Assembly: GCF_003667505.1 (NCBI RefSeq)
Contig: NZ_RCVJ01000116.1
Coordinates: 1 to 64,000 of the forward strand
DNA: 64,000 nucleotides
Reading direction: 5' to 3'
From: Micromonospora sp. BL4
GTDB taxonomy: Bacteria; Actinomycetota; Actinomycetes; Mycobacteriales; Micromonosporaceae
The notes beneath the pieces were generated by a model, which had not been told where the DNA came from, searched no databases, and saw nothing but the letters and a program-made list of their open reading frames with translations. Shown here piece after piece: positions 23,981 through 34,445 of this stretch; the stretch's first letter is position 1; the number at the start of each line of letters is the position of its first letter. Position numbers and translations under genes: made by a program.

Positions 23981-25173
23981 GCGCGGCGCCGACCGCCACC
24001 GGCGGCGACGGGCCGGTCCCGCCGCCACGCACGTCCGCGCCCGGCGTCGCCACCGACCCACCGACATTCGACGGTACGGCCGCAGCGCCGCCGGCCGGTG
24101 CGGTGGGTGACGTTGCCTGGCCAACCGCCGTGCCGGTCGCCGAACCCGCCGCGCCGGTCGTCGCCGAGGTCGAGCCCGGGCGGGTCCGGTGGGATCCGGC
24201 GGAGCGGCGCGCCCGCGCCAGCCAGTCGTTCTGGACCGCCGTGGTGGGCGTACCCGCGATCTTCTCGGTGCTCCGCCTCGGCGTGGAGGCCGGCGGTGAA
24301 CTCCAGACCACGCTGCTGCTGGTGGCCAACGTCGGGCCGGTCAACCTGCTCGCCGGCTTCCTGACCACGGCCGCCCGGCTGCTCTCCACCGGCATGGTCG
24401 CCGTCTTCGCGCTCGGGGCGGTGCTGGCCGTCAGCGCGGACCGACTCCCGCCGGGCACCCGTCGCCGCCCGCTCTTCGCCCGCTGGGCCGACATCACCCC
24501 GGCCTGGGTGGTGCTGGCCAGCTTCCTGCTCGCCCTGATCACCTGGCCGCTGCTCTACCTTCCGCTGCTGGTGCCGGCGTTCGTGGCCGCATTCCAGTTG
24601 CGTCCGGGGCGGTTGCACGAACGGGTCGCGCCTCGGCTGCTGCTGATCGGCGCGCTGCTCGCCGGGTACGGCTGGCTGATGCTGCCCACGCTGCGTGACG
24701 CGGTGCAGCAGGGCGATGAGTGGCTGGTGCTGGCGCTCCTCGTGGTGCCTCCGCTGCTAGCCGTGTTCATCGCCGGGCCGCTGCCGGGGCTGGTGATCCG
24801 GCCGCTGGCGTCGGTGACCGAGGTGGCGGTGCTGGCCACCCTGGTCTGGGCCGCGGTGCCGGTGATCAGCACACCGGTGTTGCCGCTGACCGTCACCACG
24901 GTCGGCCCGGAGAGCGGCCCCACCGAGGACGTACGCGGGCACGTCGTCACCACCGACGACGTCAACATGGTGATCCTTCAGGAACAGGGCGGCGTCCGGT
25001 ACGTGCCGGTCGATCTGGTCCGCGCCCAGGTGCTCTGCCCGAGCGAGGAGGAGCTGCCCCGCCACCAGCTACGCATTCACGACTTCCATGTCGAGGACTC
25101 GCTGTTGGAGGGCATGGGTCGTCGAGTCCGTCCGGTGCACCGCATCGACGCCGCCTGCCGCACCCCGGCCTGA
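23977..25173 (+). CDS. Polytopic membrane protein coupled to the solute-binding protein
   Basis: A 398-aa protein, start GTG 23977 overlapping the lipoprotein stop by 4 bp, so co-translated with it. The first 75 residues are Pro/Ala-rich and likely cytoplasmic. Seven or so hydrophobic helices follow between about residues 85 and 300 (for example LLSTGMVAVFALGAVLAVSA and WVVLASFLLALITWPLLYLP). The last 85 residues form a soluble domain (VRGHVVTTDDVNMVILQEQG ... DLVRAQVLCPSEEE). I do not recognise the family. Given its genetic coupling, it may relay ligand binding by the lipoprotein across the membrane; GlnX plays that part in mycobacteria, though similarity to GlnX was not established here. 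Confidence 0.7.
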   Translation: MSAAPTATGGDGPVPPPRTSAPGVATDPPTFDGTAAAPPAGAVGDVAWPTAVPVAEPAAPVVAEVEPGRVRWDPAERRARASQSFWTAVVGVPAIFSVLRLGVEAGGELQTTLLLVANVGPVNLLAGFLTTAARLLSTGMVAVFALGAVLAVSADRLPPGTRRRPLFARWADITPAWVVLASFLLALITWPLLYLPLLVPAFVAAFQLRPGRLHERVAPRLLLIGALLAGYGWLMLPTLRDAVQQGDEWLVLALLVVPPLLAVFIAGPLPGLVIRPLASVTEVAVLATLVWAAVPVISTPVLPLTVTTVGPESGPTEDVRGHVVTTDDVNMVILQEQGGVRYVPVDLVRAQVLCPSEEELPRHQLRIHDFHVEDSLLEGMGRRVRPVHRIDAACRTPA

Positions 25174-25223
25174 CCGTCGGCAGCGCCGCTCGCGGGCGGC
25201 ACGAACGGGCACCGGCCAGGCGG

Positions 25224-26387
25224 TCAGTACGACTTCTCCTGACCGAGCACGTGTTGGGCGACGAAGTTCAGGATCATCTCCCGGCTGACCGGGGCGATCC
25301 GGCCGGCCCGGACGGCCCCGAGCAGGGTGGCCACCCCGTACTCGGTGGTCATACCGGCCCCGCCGAGCACCTGGACGGCGGTGTCCACGGCGAGCGCGGC
25401 GGCCTCCCCGGCGGCGTACTTGGCCATGTTGCCGGCCACCCCGGCCTCCAGGTCGCGGCCGGCGTCGTACAGGGTGGCCGCCTTCTGGATCATCAAGCGG
25501 GCCAGCTCGACCTGCACCGCCGCGTGCGCCAGCGGGTGCGACACGCCCTGGTGCGATCCGATGCTCCGGCCGCCCCAGACCTTGCGGGCGGCGGTGTACT
25601 CGCTTGCCCGCTCGATGGCGTACCGGCCGGTGCCGGCGCCCATCGCGGCGACGGTGATCCGCTCCGGGTTGAGCCCGGCGAAGAGAGCCGGCAGTCCGGC
25701 GTCCAGCGACTCGCCGACCAGCGCGTCGGCCGGCAGGCGTACGTCATCCAGGTAGAGCAGGAACTGGTTCTCCGGCGACAGGATCTCCATGTCCAGCTTG
25801 GAGCGGGTCAGCCCGGCCGCGTCGGTCGGCACGAGAAACAGCGCCGGCTTGAGCTTTCCGGTGCCCGCCTCCTCGGTACGGGCCACCACCAGCACGTGGT
25901 CGGCCTCGTCGACCCCGGAGATGTAGCACTTGCGGCCGGAGAGCAGCCAGCCGTCGGCGTCCCGGCGGGCCACCGTGCCCAGCCGGTGGAAGTTGGAGCC
26001 GGCCTCCGGCTCGGTGATCGCGAAGACGATCTTCTGGGAGCCGTCGGCGAGGCCCGGCAGGTGCCGCTTGCGCTGGTCCTCGGTGCCGTGCCGGTTGATG
26101 ACGGTGGCGGCGATGGCGGGGGAGACCACCAGCAGCAGCAGCGGGCAGCCGGCCGCCGCCAGCTCCTCGCAGACGATGGCCAGCTCGGTGATGCCGCCGC
26201 CCCCGCCGCCGTACTCGGTGGGGATGTTGACGCCCAGGTAGCCCAGCCGGCCCGCCTCGGCCCACAGCTCGGTGGTGTGTTCGTCGGCCTTCGCCTTCTC
26301 GACGAAGTAGCCGTGGCCGTACCGGCGGCCCAGCGCCCGCACGGCGTCGCGCAGCTGGTCCTGCTCGGGGGTGAGGTCGAAGGTCAT
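25224..26387 (-). CDS. Acyl-CoA dehydrogenase
   Basis: A 387-aa flavoprotein that introduces an alpha,beta double bond into an acyl-CoA. The family blocks are present: N-terminal MTFDLTPEQDQLRDAVRALG, PTEYGGGG, the FAD/substrate motif FAITEPEAGSNFH, and the C-terminal VQVLGGAGMTTEYGVATLLG. The usual second signature (QxxGGxGYxxEYxxER) is altered here, lacking the final Arg. It is the last gene of a seven-gene operon and its ATG (26387) overlaps the carboxylase stop. A role on branched or isoprenoid acyl-CoA is inferred from the AtuA-like and carboxylase neighbours. Confidence 0.88.
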   Translation of the reverse strand: MTFDLTPEQDQLRDAVRALGRRYGHGYFVEKAKADEHTTELWAEAGRLGYLGVNIPTEYGGGGGGITELAIVCEELAAAGCPLLLLVVSPAIAATVINRHGTEDQRKRHLPGLADGSQKIVFAITEPEAGSNFHRLGTVARRDADGWLLSGRKCYISGVDEADHVLVVARTEEAGTGKLKPALFLVPTDAAGLTRSKLDMEILSPENQFLLYLDDVRLPADALVGESLDAGLPALFAGLNPERITVAAMGAGTGRYAIERASEYTAARKVWGGRSIGSHQGVSHPLAHAAVQVELARLMIQKAATLYDAGRDLEAGVAGNMAKYAAGEAAALAVDTAVQVLGGAGMTTEYGVATLLGAVRAGRIAPVSREMILNFVAQHVLGQEKSY

Positions 26388-28390
26388 CGGGGATCCTCCT
26401 CTGAATGGACCACGGCCAGCACGGCGCCGGTGCGAACCTGGCCGCCGGCCGGCACCGGCAGCTCGGCGACCACGCCGTCGATCGGGGCGAGCACGGGATG
26501 TTCCAGCTTCATCGCTTCGAGCGTGAGCAGCGGATCGCCGGCCGCGACCCGCTGGCCGACCTGGACGTGCACCCGGGTCACCGCGCCGGGCAGCGGCGCG
26601 AGCAGCGACCCGGCGGCCAGCTCCGCGGTGGGCAGCGGGAACCGCGGCAACTCGACCAGGCTCGCCGCCCCGTCCGGGCCGTCCACGAAGACCGCCGACC
26701 CCGCCCGGTGTACGCGGTACGCGAGCCGCACGCCGTCGACGTCGAGCACGACCCGGTCCGGGGCGGCCTCGACCAGCGCCACAGTCGGGTCGGCGGCGCT
26801 GGGTTCGGCGGCGGTGGGTTCGGCGGCGGTGGGGTCGACGGACCACTCGGCGAGCCCGCCCGTACGGTCCAGCCGGTAGCGGACCTCGATCTCGCCGTCC
26901 GGCCCGGCGAAGCGGGTGACCTGCGGGACGGCGGGCACGTTGCGCCAGCCCGACGGCAGCCCGGCCAGCACCCGGGACCCGACGCGGCGGCCGGCGGCCG
27001 CGGCGAGCGCGGCGGCCAACGCGGCCACCGGGAGTTTCGCCGCCGGCAGCAGCGGCGCGAAGACCTCGGGATGCCGGTCCAGGAACCCCGTGTCGATCTC
27101 CACCGCGGCGAACGCCGGGCTGCGCAGCACCCGGACCAGCAGGTCCCGGTTGGTGGTCACCCCGTGCAGCTCGGCACGGGCCAGCGCGGTGGCCAGCAGC
27201 CGGGTCGCCTCCGCCCGGGTCCGGCCCCAGGCGACCAGCTTCGCCAGCATCGAGTCGTAGTGCACGCCGACCACCGAACCGGTCACCACGCCGGAGTCGA
27301 GCCGCAGGCCGGGCCGGGCCAGCGTGCCGAACTCGGCGGCCACCCCGGGGACCGCGAACCGGTGCAGGGTGCCGGTGGCCGGCCGCCAGCTCGCGGCCGC
27401 GTCCTCGGCGCAGAGGCGTACCTCGATGGCGTGCCCGGTGCTGTCCGGCAGCGCCGCCGGCAGCGACGCACCCTCGGCGACCAGCAGTTGCAGCCCGACC
27501 AGGTCCAGCCCGGTGCACAGCTCGGTGACCGGATGCTCCACCTGGAGCCGGGTGTTCATCTCCAGGAAGAAGAACTCCCCGCTCGGGGCGAGCAGGAACT
27601 CCACCGTGCCCGCGCCGAGGTAGTCGACCGCGCGACCAGCGGCCACCGCCGCCTCGTGCAACGCCGTCCGCACCCGCTCCGGCACGACCGCGGGCGCCTC
27701 CTCGACGATCTTCTGATGCCGACGTTGGATCGAACACTCCCGGTCGCCGAGGGACACCACCCGGCCCTGGGTGTCGCCGATGATCTGCACCTCGACGTGC
27801 CGGCCGCGCTCGACGTACCGCTCGATGAAGACCGTGCCGTCGCCGAACGCCGCGGCCGCCTCGCGGCGCGCCGAGGCGACGGCCTCAGCCAGCCCGGCGG
27901 CGTCCCGGACGATCCGCATTCCGCGCCCGCCGCCGCCGGCGGACGCCTTGACCAGCACCGGGAAGTCGGTGATCTCGTCGGTGTCGGTCCAACTGGGCAG
28001 CATCGGCACGCCGGCCTCGGCGAGCAGGGCCTTCGCGGCCAGCTTGTCGCCCATCGCGGCGATCACCTTGGCCGGCGGCCCCACCCAGGTCAGCCCGGCG
28101 TCGGTCACCGCCGCCGCGAACTCGGCGTTCTCGGCGAGGAAGCCGTAGCCCGGGTGGACGGCGTCCGCTCCGCTGCGGCGGGCCGCGTCCAGGATCAGGT
28201 CCACCCGCAGGTACGTCTCGGCCGGCGTGTCCCCGGGCAGCCGGACCGCCTGGTCGGCCTCGGCGACGAACGGCGCGGCGGCGTCCGCGTCCGAGTGCAC
28301 GGCGACCGTCTCCACGCCGAGCGCCCGGCAGGTCGCGAAGACCCGGCGGGCGATCTCCCCCCGGTTGGCCACCAGAAGTCGAGTAATCAC
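26384..28390 (-). CDS. Acyl-CoA carboxylase alpha subunit (biotin carboxylase + BCCP)
   Basis: A 668-aa biotin-dependent carboxylase subunit. Residues 1-450 are biotin carboxylase with ATP-grasp (LVKASAGGGGRGMRIV, ECSIQRRHQKIVEEAP, EMNTRLQVEHPVTE). The C-terminal 75 residues form the biotinyl domain with EAMKLEHP, biotinyl Lys K628. It carboxylates biotin with bicarbonate and ATP, then passes it to the beta subunit encoded upstream. The 668-aa length fits methylcrotonyl- or geranyl-CoA carboxylase alpha subunits rather than short AccA3 types. A linker at 26784-26836 has 12-bp repeats encoding TAAEP-like units. It is 13 bp from the beta subunit gene. Confidence 0.9.
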   Translation of the reverse strand: MITRLLVANRGEIARRVFATCRALGVETVAVHSDADAAAPFVAEADQAVRLPGDTPAETYLRVDLILDAARRSGADAVHPGYGFLAENAEFAAAVTDAGLTWVGPPAKVIAAMGDKLAAKALLAEAGVPMLPSWTDTDEITDFPVLVKASAGGGGRGMRIVRDAAGLAEAVASARREAAAAFGDGTVFIERYVERGRHVEVQIIGDTQGRVVSLGDRECSIQRRHQKIVEEAPAVVPERVRTALHEAAVAAGRAVDYLGAGTVEFLLAPSGEFFFLEMNTRLQVEHPVTELCTGLDLVGLQLLVAEGASLPAALPDSTGHAIEVRLCAEDAAASWRPATGTLHRFAVPGVAAEFGTLARPGLRLDSGVVTGSVVGVHYDSMLAKLVAWGRTRAEATRLLATALARAELHGVTTNRDLLVRVLRSPAFAAVEIDTGFLDRHPEVFAPLLPAAKLPVAALAAALAAAAGRRVGSRVLAGLPSGWRNVPAVPQVTRFAGPDGEIEVRYRLDRTGGLAEWSVDPTAAEPTAAEPSAADPTVALVEAAPDRVVLDVDGVRLAYRVHRAGSAVFVDGPDGAASLVELPRFPLPTAELAAGSLLAPLPGAVTRVHVQVGQRVAAGDPLLTLEAMKLEHPVLAPIDGVVAELPVPAGGQVRTGAVLAVVHSEEDPR

Positions 28391-28403
28391 GAGCGCAAGC
28401 CCC

Positions 28404-30001
<1,598 letters not shown>

Positions 30002-30005
<4 letters not shown>

Positions 30006-31198
30006 AGACCCATGCCTTTCGCGATGATCTCGTTCATGATCTCGGTGGCGCCGCCGCCGATGCCGAGGATCCGGGCGTCGCGGTAGTGCCGCTCCACCTC
30101 GGCGTCGCGCATGTAACCGAACCCGCCGTGCAGCTGCAACGCCTGGTCGACGACGTGGTCGCAGGCGGCCACCGCGACGTTCTTGGCCATCGCCACCTCG
30201 GTCACCACCGGCTCGCCGGCCGCCACCCGAACCGCGACCTCGTGCACGTACGCCCGGGCCGCCTCCGCCCGGGTGTGCATCTCGGCCAGCCGGTGCCGGA
30301 CCAGCTGCCGACTGGCCAGTGGACGCCCGAAGGTCTCCCGGTCCCGGCACCAGCGCACCGCCAGCTCGACGCAGCGCTGCGCCGTGGCGTACGCCTGGGT
30401 GGCCAGCGAGAGCCGCTCCGCGGCGAAGTTCTGCATGATCGCCAGGAAGCCGGTGTCCTCCGCGCCGATCCGGTTGGCCACCGGCACCCGCACGTCGACG
30501 AAGGACAGCTCGGCGGTGTCCGAGCAGTGCCAGCCCAGCTTCTCCAGCCGACGTCCCACCGTGAAGCCGGGGCTGCCCTTGTCGATGACCAGCAGGGTGA
30601 GTGAGCCGCTGCCGGGAAAGTCGGTGCAGACCGCGGTGGTCACGAAGTCGGCCCGGTGCCCGCTGGTGATGTAGGTCTTCGACCCGTTCACCACGTAGTG
30701 GTCGCCGTCGCGGCGGGCGGTGGTGCGGATGCCGGCCACGTCCGAACCGCCGTCCGGCTCGGTGATCGCCAGGGCGCCGATCATCGTGCCGGCCAGGGTG
30801 GGCCGGACGTACCGCTGGATCAGGTCGTCGTCGCCGGGCGTCGAGGTGCCGCCGAACCGGCCGCCCAGCGAGCCGCCGGCGCTCGCGCCCGCCGCGGCGA
30901 CCATGTGCGGCAGGGCGATGCCGTGCGTGAACAGGGCCGCGACCAGGCCGGACGAGCCGCCGGAGCGGATCAGCTCCTCGGTCACGAGGATCGAGTCGAG
31001 CAGGTCGCCGCCGCTCCCACCCACCGACTCGGGGAAGCCGATGCCGAGCAGACCGAGCTTCGCGGCGGTGGCGTGCAGCGCCCGGGGCACCTCGCCGGCC
31101 CGTTCCCACTCGTCGAGGTGGGGCAGCACCTCCCGGGTCACGAAGGCCCGGGTCAGCTCGCGCAGCTGCCGCCGCTCCGGGGTGTCCACGATGCTCAT
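30002..31198 (-). CDS. Acyl-CoA dehydrogenase (second copy)
   Basis: A 398-aa acyl-CoA dehydrogenase, clearly distinct from the one at the operon end. It has the FAD motif LAITEPDGGSDVAGIR, KTYITSGHRADFVTTAVC and a full C-terminal signature (QLHGGFGYMRDAEVERHYRD, then ARILGIGGGATEIMNEI). Position between AtuA and the carboxylase parallels citronellyl-CoA dehydrogenase AtuD of the Pseudomonas terpene pathway and isovaleryl-CoA dehydrogenase of leucine breakdown; either step would make the 3-methyl-enoyl-CoA needed by the carboxylase. Both ends overlap neighbours by 4 bp (ATGA), so it is fully translation-coupled. Confidence 0.9.
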
Positions 31199-32874
31199 GC
31201 GGCCACCCCCGGCGCGGCGTCGGACGGCAGGTCGACGACCCGCGAGCGCAGCAGCTCGCCGAGCGCCTTGGCCTGCGGGTCAAACCGGGTGGACGCGGCC
31301 ACCCCGGCTCCGAGCAGGCCCTCGATCACGAAGTTGACCGCGCGCAGGTTCGGCAGCTCGTACCGTCGTACCACCAGCGGCGCGGTTTCCGGCAGCAGCT
31401 CGGCCAGCCGTTCGACGGTCAACCAGCCGCGCAGCCAGGCGTACCCGGCGTCGGAACGCGCCCAGACACCGAGGTTGGCGTCCCCGCCCTTGTCGCCGGA
31501 GCGCGCGCCGACCAGCTCGCCGAGCGCACCCCGCCGAGTCCGAGGTGCGGCGGGGCCCCCGGTGACCGGATCCTGTTGTGCGACGGTCTCCGGCGAACCG
31601 GTGGTCGACGGCGGGGCGATCGGCACCCGCTCGCCGGAGGGCAGCACCGCGACGTGCGCCACCGCGTCCTGCGGCACCGTGTCGGCGGTGAAGACGCCGT
31701 ACGGTGACGCGTCGCCCGGCAGGGTGGTCAGGGTGCAGCCCGGGTACGAGGCGAGCGCCAGCTCGACCGCGGCGGCCGAGAAGCCCCGTCCGGCCCGTGT
31801 CTTGTCGCTGTCCCGCAGGTGGACGTGGAGCAGGGCGCTGGCCGCCTCGGTGGCGGTGGCGTCCGGATGGTCGGTCCGGGCCAGCACGAACTCCAGCCCG
31901 TCCTTGCCGACCGCCTCCTCGATCTGCCCCCGGACCAGGGCCGCCTTCGCCTCGATGTCCAGCCCGCAGAGCACGAACGTCATCGAGTTGCGGAAGCCAC
32001 CGAGGTTGTTGACGCCGACCTTGAGGGTGGCCGGTGGTGGCGTGCCCCGGACGCCGGAGACCCGGACCCGGTCCGGCCCGTCCGGGCGCAGCGTCACGGT
32101 GTCCAAGCGGGTCACCACGTCCGGCCCCAGGTACGCCGGCCCGCCGACCTCGTAGAGCAGCTGGGCGGTGACCGTCTCCACCGTGACCGCACCGCCGGTG
32201 CCGGGGTGCTTGGTGAGCACCGTGGAGCCGTCCGGGTGCACCTCGGCGATCGGGAAGCCGGGCCGGTGCCCGCCGTCGGGCAGCTCCGTGAAGAAGCTGA
32301 AGTTGCCCCCGGTGACCTGCGCGCCGCACTCGACGAGGTGCCCCGCGACGGTCGCACCGGCGAGTTGGTCCAGGTCGTCGCGGCCCCACCCGTAGCGGGC
32401 GATGGCCGGACCGACCACCAGCGACGCGTCGGTGACCCGCCCGGTGACCACCACGTCCGCTCCGCCGTCGAGGCACGCGGCGATCCCGAAGGCGCCCAGG
32501 TAGGCGTTCGCCGTCAGCGCGTCCGGTCGCTGGATCGTGTCGCCCTCGACGTACCCGACCCGCACCGGCAGATCGAGCCGGTCGGCGAGCCGCTCGATGG
32601 CGGCGGCCAGGCCGGCCGGATTGAGCCCACCGGCGTTCGTCACGATCCGCGTCCCCCGGTCGAGGGCGGTGCCGAGGCAGGTCTCCAGCTGGCGCAGGAA
32701 GGTCTTCGCGTAGCCCAGATCGGGGTCGCGCAGCCGGTCCCGGCCGAGGATCAGCATGGTCAGCTCGGCCAGGTAGTCGCCGGTCAGCACGTCCAGCTCG
32801 CCGCCGTCGAGCATCTCCCGCCAGGCGGTGAACCGGTCACCGTAGAAGCCGGAGGCGTTGCCGATGCGGATCAC
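31195..32874 (-). CDS. atuA: AtuA-like protein (acyclic terpene utilisation family)
   Basis: A 559-aa protein of the AtuA/DUF1446 family. The N-terminal domain opens IRIGNASGFYGDRFTAWREM and contains TNAGGLNPAGLAAAI, GYVEGDTI and VTGRVTDASLVVGPA. A C-terminal ferredoxin-like domain carries the diagnostic GARSGDKGGDANLGVWAR. AtuA is required for growth on citronellol and geraniol in Pseudomonas, but its reaction is unknown; homologues are widespread in actinomycete acyl-CoA operons. GTG 32874 overlaps the upstream stop. Its presence points away from plain leucine catabolism. Confidence 0.88.
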   Translation of the reverse strand: MIRIGNASGFYGDRFTAWREMLDGGELDVLTGDYLAELTMLILGRDRLRDPDLGYAKTFLRQLETCLGTALDRGTRIVTNAGGLNPAGLAAAIERLADRLDLPVRVGYVEGDTIQRPDALTANAYLGAFGIAACLDGGADVVVTGRVTDASLVVGPAIARYGWGRDDLDQLAGATVAGHLVECGAQVTGGNFSFFTELPDGGHRPGFPIAEVHPDGSTVLTKHPGTGGAVTVETVTAQLLYEVGGPAYLGPDVVTRLDTVTLRPDGPDRVRVSGVRGTPPPATLKVGVNNLGGFRNSMTFVLCGLDIEAKAALVRGQIEEAVGKDGLEFVLARTDHPDATATEAASALLHVHLRDSDKTRAGRGFSAAAVELALASYPGCTLTTLPGDASPYGVFTADTVPQDAVAHVAVLPSGERVPIAPPSTTGSPETVAQQDPVTGGPAAPRTRRGALGELVGARSGDKGGDANLGVWARSDAGYAWLRGWLTVERLAELLPETAPLVVRRYELPNLRAVNFVIEGLLGAGVAASTRFDPQAKALGELLRSRVVDLPSDAAPGVAA

Positions 32875-33680
32875 TCCCGTACTCCCTGCCCACCGGCCGA
32901 CGTGGCGGACGGCTCCCGGCCGGTACCCGGCGGGCCGGCGAAGGCCTGTGCCACGTCGAGCCACTCGTCGGCGACCGGCCCGGTCGCCAGCAGGGCGAGG
33001 TCCGCGCGGTGCCGACGCTGGGTGACCAGCAGGCAGAAGTCCCGGGCCGGGCCGGTCAGCCGGTCGGCGGCGTCCGCCGGACCCCAGCTCCAGGTGTCGC
33101 CGCCGGGCCCGGTCAGCTCGACCCGCACCGGCGCCGTCGGTGCCGGTCGGCCGTGCGCGGCGAAGCCGTGCCCGAGGGTACGCACGCCGAGGTGCGCCAC
33201 GTGCCGGAGCCGGTTGCTGGCGGGGCGGGCGACGCCGAGCGCGTCGGCCACGTCCTCGCCGTGCGCCCAGGTCTCCATGATCCGGGCGGTCGCCATCGAG
33301 GTGGGCGACATCCGGGTGCCGTACCAGGGCAGTTTCTCGCCGGCCGGGACGGCAGCGAGCGCCGCGGTCAGCGCGCCGCGGCCGTCGCGCCACCGGGCCA
33401 GCAGCTCCGCCGGCGGGGCGAGGAACTCCTCGGCGCCGAGGTCGACCATTCGGGCCGGATCGGGTGCGGAGGTCACCGTCGCGAAGAACGCCGCCGCGTC
33501 GGTGGCGGCCAGCAGCGCCACGTGGTCGGTCCAGGCGAGGTGGGCGATCTGGTGCCCGATGCTCCAGCCCGGCGCGGGGGTCGGCCGTGACCAGTCGGCC
33601 GCCGAAAGTGGAGCCACCAGGGCGTCCAGCTGAGCGGACTCGTCGGCCAGGTCCGTGAGCAGGTCGCTGAGGTCGACCAT
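32871..33680 (-). CDS. TIGR03084-type metal-binding protein (DinB/maleylpyruvate isomerase fold)
   Basis: A 269-aa protein of the TIGR03084 family, four-helix-bundle DinB/mycothiol-dependent isomerase superfamily. Metal ligand candidates are the His of SIGHQIAHLAWTDHVAL and of ETWAHGEDVADALG; the opening (PAPGWSIGHQIAHLAWTDH) is the family hallmark. Members nearly always sit beside AtuA-like and acyl-CoA dehydrogenase genes, as here, but no activity is known. It is the first structural gene after tetR, 37 bp downstream, and overlaps atuA as GTGA. Mycothiol dependence is conjecture. Confidence 0.85.
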   Translation of the reverse strand: MVDLSDLLTDLADESAQLDALVAPLSAADWSRPTPAPGWSIGHQIAHLAWTDHVALLAATDAAAFFATVTSAPDPARMVDLGAEEFLAPPAELLARWRDGRGALTAALAAVPAGEKLPWYGTRMSPTSMATARIMETWAHGEDVADALGVARPASNRLRHVAHLGVRTLGHGFAAHGRPAPTAPVRVELTGPGGDTWSWGPADAADRLTGPARDFCLLVTQRRHRADLALLATGPVADEWLDVAQAFAGPPGTGREPSATSAGGQGVRE

Positions 33681-33717
33681 GGTGCCTCCGGTTGGTGCGG
33701 GCCGGTGCGACCGGCGG

Positions 33718-34329
33718 TCAGGGCGTGAGCAGAGTGGCGAGCTGGCGTTTCCAGGTGGTCAACAGGGCGGTACGCCGGGCCGAGTCGTCGTTGAGCAGGT
33801 TCGCCACGCCCAGCCCACGAAGCAGGTCGAGGGTGGCCTGCACGGCCTCCCGGACGCCGGGCCGGCGCTCGTCGACGCCGAGCAGGGCGACGGTGAGCCG
33901 GTGCATCTCCCGGCCGACCGTCGCCTCCAGAGGGACCAGGGCGTCCCGAAGCTCCCGGTCGGTACGGGCGGCGACCCAGAGTTCGAGCGCGGCCACGAAG
34001 AGCGGCCCGGTGAAGGCCGCGCCGAGCAGATCGATGACCCGGTCCAGCCGCTGGGGCCCGGCCGGCAGCGCCCCCGCCTCGGTGCGCAGCTCGTCGGCCC
34101 GGCGTTCGGCCAGGTGGGCGACGGCGGCCGTGACCAGCGCGGCCTTGGTGGGGTAGTGGTGCAGCTGGGCGCCCCGCGAGACGCCGGCCCGGGCCGCGAC
34201 GACGGTCGTGGTGGTGCCGGACCAGCCGTGCTCGACCAGGCAGTCGACAGTCGCCTCCAGCAGCCGGGCCTGGGTGGCCCGGCTGCGCTCCTGCTGAGGG
34301 ACACGGGTCGATGCGGTGGACACGGGCAT
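33718..34329 (-). CDS. TetR-family repressor of the acyl-CoA operon
   Basis: A 203-aa TetR/AcrR regulator. The N-terminal helix-turn-helix is RATQARLLEATVDCLVEHGW then TTTTVVAARAGVSRGAQLHH, followed by the YPTKAALVTAAVAHL helix. The remaining helical domain would bind an effector, probably an acyl-CoA of the pathway. It is the first gene of the operon it probably controls. ATG 34329 is chosen because the protein then begins just before the HTH arm; an upstream in-frame start would overlap the promoter. A palindrome and a TTGACT -35-like box lie immediately upstream, consistent with autoregulation. Confidence 0.85.
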   Translation of the reverse strand: MPVSTASTRVPQQERSRATQARLLEATVDCLVEHGWSGTTTTVVAARAGVSRGAQLHHYPTKAALVTAAVAHLAERRADELRTEAGALPAGPQRLDRVIDLLGAAFTGPLFVAALELWVAARTDRELRDALVPLEATVGREMHRLTVALLGVDERRPGVREAVQATLDLLRGLGVANLLNDDSARRTALLTTWKRQLATLLTP

Positions 34330-34352
34330 AGCCTGCGGCCCAGGAAACAAAC

Positions 34353-34366
34353 AGTCAAGACTGACT
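34353..34366 (-). promoter_or_regulatory. Candidate TetR operator overlapping a -35 box
   Basis: AGTCA-AGAC-TGACT is a perfect 5-bp inverted repeat. On the minus strand it contains TTGACT, a good -35, about 23 nt before a weak -10-like CAGGCT next to ATG 34329. It sits in a locally AT-rich stretch, unlike the surroundings. Confidence 0.5.
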
Positions 34367-34445
34367 TTTTAAGGCTGCCATCGCCTGCTTCAGCGACAGC
34401 CGCTGAGGACGCTGGCCATCTTGACCCGGACCCTCGGCTGGGTGG

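Noticed and set aside
26784-26836. Frameshift-prone microsatellite in the carboxylase alpha gene
   Set aside because: The repeats are in units of 12 bp and keep the frame; the biotinyl domain after them reads normally.
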